Below, one piece after another: positions 62,601 to 64,000 of a DNA stretch of 64,000 nt. The notes under the pieces are model-generated. The model saw nothing but the letters and a program-made list of their open reading frames with translations, did no database searches and had not been told where the DNA came from. Within the stretch, counting starts at the first letter, position 1, and every line of letters starts with the position of its first letter. This stretch comes from Prochilodus magdalenae. Taxonomy: Eukaryota; Chordata; Actinopteri; Characiformes; Prochilodontidae. The position numbers and the translations under genes are program-made. The stretch is from the NCBI GenBank assembly GCA_024036415.1, contig JAMWET010000138.1, positions 62,001 to 126,000 of the forward strand, read 5' to 3'.

Positions 62601-64000
62601 AGAGCAATTGAGTACATGATCCAGACCTTAGCTTTCAAAGCAGGGAACTTGACAGACAAAGACTTTGAAGCGCTCTTGTTATACTTCAACTCTAATTTGA
62701 TCAGCCTATGCCAAGATGATGTACAAAGCCTGAAGTTGCTGCCATGCTACAGGGCTGTCAATGGCCGGCATATTAGCATCGCAAACTTTGGAGCATGCTA
62801 CATTCTGACCAAAAGCATTCCCTCCATTGACATGGAAAAATGGGCACATACTACATCCTCAACCTTTCTGGTTGACAATCCACAGTTGAAGGAACTCTAC
62901 AACTTCCTAGGGTGCACCCCAATCGATGACCTGGAAGTGTACCTGAAACATCTCCTTCCAAAGTTTGAGATTTTGTCACATGATGCCAAAGTACAACATC
63001 TCATCTATCTGAAGGAGAGATTATTGGCAATCGAGGAGCCATGTGACATAAAGGATCAACTCTATGAAAAACTGGAAAGTCTGTCATTTATTTATGACTC
63101 AACAAGCAGACTAAAACCTGCCAAAGCCTTTTATGACCAAACTGAGAAAGTATTTGAGGTGATGCTTCCACCAAAATCTTTCATCCCCCCTGATTTCTTC
63201 AGGAAAATTGAACAAATGTTGAAACCAAAAAATGGAAGCTTGTTCTTACCTTCATGGATTACATTCCTACGCAAGATAGGTTTAAAATACATTGTGTCCC
63301 AGCAGCAAGTTCTTCAGTTTGCAAAAGAGATCAGCATCAAATCTCAAACAGAAAACTGGTCCAACGAAAAAGTCCAGACAGTAGTTGATGTTCTCCTGAA
63401 TCACATTTTCAACGAAAGGACAGATCTGTTTGAGGGAGGATTCCTTAAAGAACTGTCCATGATAGCATTCCTGTGCCCAGAGCGTGCACCAGCGGAACTT
63501 GTCAGACTTCATCCTCAGCATCAAGAAATAAATGGCACACTCTCCCTAATTCGTTTCAATGGGTCACAGGTTAATCCAAAATTTAAACAAACAGATATCA
63601 TGCAATTACTCTGGACATCTTGTCCGATTCTGCCGGAGAAAGCCACCCCAGGAAGCATAAAAGACCAAGAGGGAAGCACCCTAACAGGGCAAGAGCAACT
63701 TGACCAGGTTTTGACTCTCTTAAATGTCAATTTAGACCCACCTTTGGAAAAGGTCATCAGCAACTGCAAGAACATCTGTAGCATCACAAACCTGGACGAT
63801 GACACAGTCAAAACAAGAAACAAAGTTTTGAGAAGCACCTATGAATTCCTTAATGCAGATAAACGGGAATTCCGTTATCAGTTACGGGGAGTGGCATTCG
63901 TTATGGTTGAGGAGGGCTGGAAACTTCTAAAACCAGAGGAGGTTGTCATAAATCTGGACAATGAATCAGATTTCAAGCCATATCTATACAAACTGCCACT
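38605..64000 (+). CDS. sacs: Sacsin, first nine coding exons (3' end beyond window)
   Basis: Exons 38605-38627, 39815-39965, 45756-45846, 46039-46124, 47356-47467, 48806-48952, 49133-50615, 51203-51294 and 54694 to the window end join in phase with no stop, about 3830 codons of an expected roughly 4580. Residues 8 to about 85 are a ubiquitin-like domain. Three sacsin repeat regions with HSP90-like ATPase fragments start near residues 110 ([20 protein letters not shown]), 1471 ([19 protein letters not shown]) and 2540 ([19 protein letters not shown]). Each carries a GxxGxGFNSVYH ATP-lid motif. Sacsin is a cytoplasmic giant co-chaperone that interacts with Hsp70 and the proteasome and affects neurofilaments and mitochondria; loss in humans causes ARSACS ataxia. 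The HEPN and J domains lie to the right. The GHKL blocks match human sacsin almost residue for residue. Confidence 0.97.
38628..39814 (+). other. sacs: sacs intron 1
   Basis: The intron begins with GTAAGA and ends with GTGCTTTTAG. A GGTTCTT-rich fish repeat starts about 50 bp inside (38680-38860). The rest holds short AT-rich sequence and a possible short DNA-element copy at about 39595-39740 (CAGAGGTGG ... CCCCACCTCTG). Confidence 0.8.
38680..38860. mobile_element. GGTTCTT-rich MITE-like repeat in sacs intron 1
   Basis: ATGGTTCTTCAAGGGTTCTT, AACTGGTTCTTCAGTTGAAC, TAGAACCTTTGTG and AAAGGGTTCTTCTGTTGAA share the vocabulary of the stretches at 24790, 31310 and 16395. Confidence 0.6.
39815..39965 (+). 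CDS. sacs: sacs coding exon 2 (ubiquitin-like domain)
   Basis: The exon is 151 nt between the acceptor TGTGCTTTTAG and the donor GTGAGT. It completes Trp8 and encodes [20 protein letters not shown], then [19 protein letters not shown] and [11 protein letters not shown]. The pattern (beta strands, VQGIKLLI helix, QQLFYNGK) matches the UBL of human sacsin (…[22 protein letters not shown]…), which contacts the 20S proteasome in human. Confidence 0.9.
40390..40760. mobile_element. TGTGCAAAA-ended DNA-element copy, one end recognised
   Basis: The right end GAGTTTTGCACAGTACT matches the terminal repeat of the element at 53445-53930. The interior shares GTGTTCTAAAAACAATGGAC, TGACCACCTCAGTCCAGGC and AGGTGTGGAAAAACTTCCC with it. 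Confidence 0.6.
41638..41673. repeat. (CA)n microsatellite
   Basis: About 18 CA units, next to a short (AT)n at 41569-41582. Confidence 0.95.
41830..42740. mobile_element. Probable non-autonomous DNA element
   Basis: The right end TTTTACCTGCTGTGTAAACA followed by TAGCC is a common teleost element terminus. Interior words such as CAGATCATCCAGATTGGGAG and CCAAATCTGAATTG fit a repeat. No matching left terminus was found by eye, so the limits are approximate. Confidence 0.35.
43056..43112. repeat. Short tandem duplication, 24-bp unit
   Basis: GACCTGAAGGCC(C/T)C(G/A)GGGTGAACGT occurs twice in a row, followed by a third partial GACCTGAA. Confidence 0.9.
44111..44315 (+). mobile_element. tRNA-derived SINE with fish LINE-like tail
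   Basis: The head has a Pol III A box (TAGCTCAGCGAG, 44119-44130) and B box (GGTTCAAATCC, 44175-44185). The tail TCGCTCTGGATAACAACGTC then AGCTAAATGCC is the tail shared by V-SINE-type elements of many teleosts (TCGCTCTGGATAAGAGCGTC). It is not a functional tRNA gene, since the acceptor stem and anticodon arm do not close. This is one of the clearest taxonomic indicators in the window. Confidence 0.9.
45108..45536 (+). other. Unexplained 142-codon ORF in sacs intron 2
   Basis: An open frame begins [20 protein letters not shown], has a helix-like stretch [19 protein letters not shown] and a basic middle, and ends DVPMLK. I recognise no family. The helical stretch faintly resembles the leucine-rich N-termini of fish zinc-finger genes, but no zinc finger follows. 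No splice signals in obvious register with sacs exons were seen. It is probably an old insertion or a chance ORF. Confidence 0.2.
45756..45846 (+). CDS. sacs: sacs coding exon 3
   Basis: The exon is 91 nt. The acceptor is CACTTTTGTAG and the donor GTGAGA. It encodes [20 protein letters not shown], then [10 protein letters not shown], the second half of the UBL fold (human: [27 protein letters not shown]). Confidence 0.88.
46039..46124 (+). CDS. sacs: sacs coding exon 4 (entry of repeat region 1)
   Basis: The exon is 86 nt. The acceptor is TTTGTTACAG and the donor GTAAGT. It encodes [20 protein letters not shown] then YPEGGQILK, nearly identical to human sacsin and the start of the first HSP90-like ATPase fragment. 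Confidence 0.96.
46180..46662. repeat. 26-bp minisatellite, about 18 units
   Basis: Units of the form CACAGGAG(C/T)ACCTGAAAT plus (G/T)AAC(T/C)TTA repeat in tandem 55 bp downstream of the sacs exon 4 donor. Variation is confined mostly to three positions. The unit contains no GT-AG pair strong enough to suggest exon use. Confidence 0.96.
47356..47467 (+). CDS. sacs: sacs coding exon 5
   Basis: The exon is 112 nt. The acceptor is GCCTTTTATAG and the donor GTAACA. It encodes [20 protein letters not shown], then [17 protein letters not shown]. It carries the N-box-like [11 protein letters not shown] of the GHKL ATPase fold. Confidence 0.97.
47495..47790. mobile_element. TGTGCAAA-ended DNA-element fragment
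   Basis: The left end ATACTGTGCAAACACCAGAGA resembles the terminal repeats of the element at 53445-53930 (shortened here to AATACTGTGCAAACACCAGA). No right end was found, as a mariner-like copy follows. Confidence 0.5.
47850..48605 (+). mobile_element. Mariner/Tc1-like element, longest copy in the window
   Basis: The left end has TTAAAAGAATAGTTCCATAA then ATAGTTGCACCCAGAAGG. The right end has CAATCCGATACTTCCTTCTG. The interior includes ATGGCAGCGGCTCATCTTCA, CCAGAAGGCTTGGTGTTACT and CTTCTGTATGTGTAGCTCAA. The transposase is frameshifted throughout. It lies between sacs exons 5 and 6. Confidence 0.75.
48806..48952 (+). CDS. sacs: sacs coding exon 6 (ATP-lid motif, repeat 1)
   Basis: The exon is 147 nt. 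The acceptor is TGTCTTTGTCAG and the donor GTGATG. It encodes [34 protein letters not shown] and [14 protein letters not shown], the glycine-rich ATP-lid motif. It matches human sacsin except for a few conservative changes. Confidence 0.97.
49133..50615 (+). CDS. sacs: sacs coding exon 7
   Basis: The exon is 1483 nt after the acceptor TCTCCTTTCAG, with donor GTAATG. It starts [20 protein letters not shown], continues through [13 protein letters not shown], [31 protein letters not shown] and [20 protein letters not shown], and ends [20 protein letters not shown] and YPR. It forms the rest of repeat region 1 (about residues 204-698). Confidence 0.98.
51203..51294 (+). CDS. sacs: sacs coding exon 8
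   Basis: The exon is 92 nt. The acceptor is TTTCCTCAACAG and the donor GTAAAT. It encodes [20 protein letters not shown], then [10 protein letters not shown], aligned with human SLFPSLEGRFILDNLKPHLV and ALKEAAQTR. Confidence 0.95.
52265..52600 (-). mobile_element. Mariner/Tc1-like element fragment, right end
   Basis: ACTCATCGTCAAAAATACTT then GCACCCAGAAGGAAGTGTCA is the terminal repeat in inverse orientation. GACAATATTTTTTGAGCTAC and CGGCCGCCATGTTTGCTA match the 3' half of the copies at 34149 and 47850. Confidence 0.65.
53445..53930. mobile_element. TIR-bounded MITE, 486 bp
   Basis: The left end TATACACTGCTGTGCAAAA (53445-53463) and the right end TTTTGCACAGCACTGTATA (53912-53930) are inverted copies with one mismatch in 19. 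The outermost TA fits a Tc1/mariner-type target. The 74-codon ORF inside is meaningless. Related pieces lie at 19320, 40390, 47495 and near 28080. Confidence 0.8.
54694..64000 (+). CDS. sacs: sacs giant exon 9 (open to window edge)
   Basis: After GATTTCTTTCAG the exon reads (G)[20 protein letters not shown] and remains open for 9307 nt, ending KPYLYKLP(L) in frame. Codons start at positions divisible by 3. Repeat region 2 begins at 56919 with [19 protein letters not shown], and its lid [15 protein letters not shown] lies at 57171. Repeat region 3 begins at 60126 with [19 protein letters not shown], and its lid [15 protein letters not shown] lies at 60372. Long stretches such as [19 protein letters not shown] are identical to human. 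A single giant exon holding most of the protein is the known vertebrate SACS architecture. The antisense ORFs across it (for example 56708-57193 and 62225-62689) are shadows. Confidence 0.98.

Noticed and set aside
56708..63838. Many 60-160-codon - strand ORFs
   Set aside because: They are antisense shadows of the giant sacsin exon, whose + frame is continuous and conserved.

Overview
The window is vertebrate nuclear DNA, almost certainly from a teleost fish. It carries three split protein genes with GT/AG introns, recognised by conserved peptide sequence, set among fish-type mobile-element debris: a tRNA-derived SINE with the common fish LINE-like tail, many decayed Tc1/mariner-like and hAT-like DNA elements, and AT-, CA- and ATT-type microsatellites. 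The species cannot be fixed from sequence alone.

Layout, left to right: (1) 1-6390 is the last intron of mipep (mitochondrial intermediate peptidase, + strand). It opens with a strictly 43-bp tandem array of 34 units. (2) 6391-6491 is the last coding exon of mipep, with its 3'UTR and a poly(A) signal near 7617. (3) 10109-32529 is tnfrsf19 (TROY, a TNF-receptor superfamily member) on the - strand. All eight coding exons join in phase into a 390-residue receptor with signal peptide, cysteine-rich ectodomain, one membrane span and a cytoplasmic tail. Its GC-richer promoter region with several CCAAT boxes lies near 33.2-33.7 kb. (4) 33.7-38.0 kb is intergenic and repeat-rich. (5) From about 38.1 kb to the right edge is sacs (sacsin) on the + strand. 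A ZNF143/THAP11-type promoter motif lies at 38084. The first eight coding exons and 9.3 kb of the ninth, giant exon are present. The reading frame is still open at base 64000, about 3830 codons from the start, so the C-terminal part (the HEPN and J domains of the family) lies outside.

The order and orientation mipep> <tnfrsf19 sacs> match the human 13q12 neighbourhood as I remember it (MIPEP and TNFRSF19 tail to tail, TNFRSF19 and SACS head to head). This is an ancient syntenic block, not an operon; the three proteins act separately: mitochondrial presequence processing, surface receptor signalling, and giant co-chaperone/proteostasis function.

I found no convincing undescribed gene system. 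The most unusual features are structural: the indel-free 43-bp array with a higher-order block duplication, an 18-copy 26-bp array close to a sacs splice donor, uORFs upstream of the sacs start, strong hairpins, repeated insertion of the same decayed DNA-transposon families, and one unexplained 142-codon ORF in a sacs intron.
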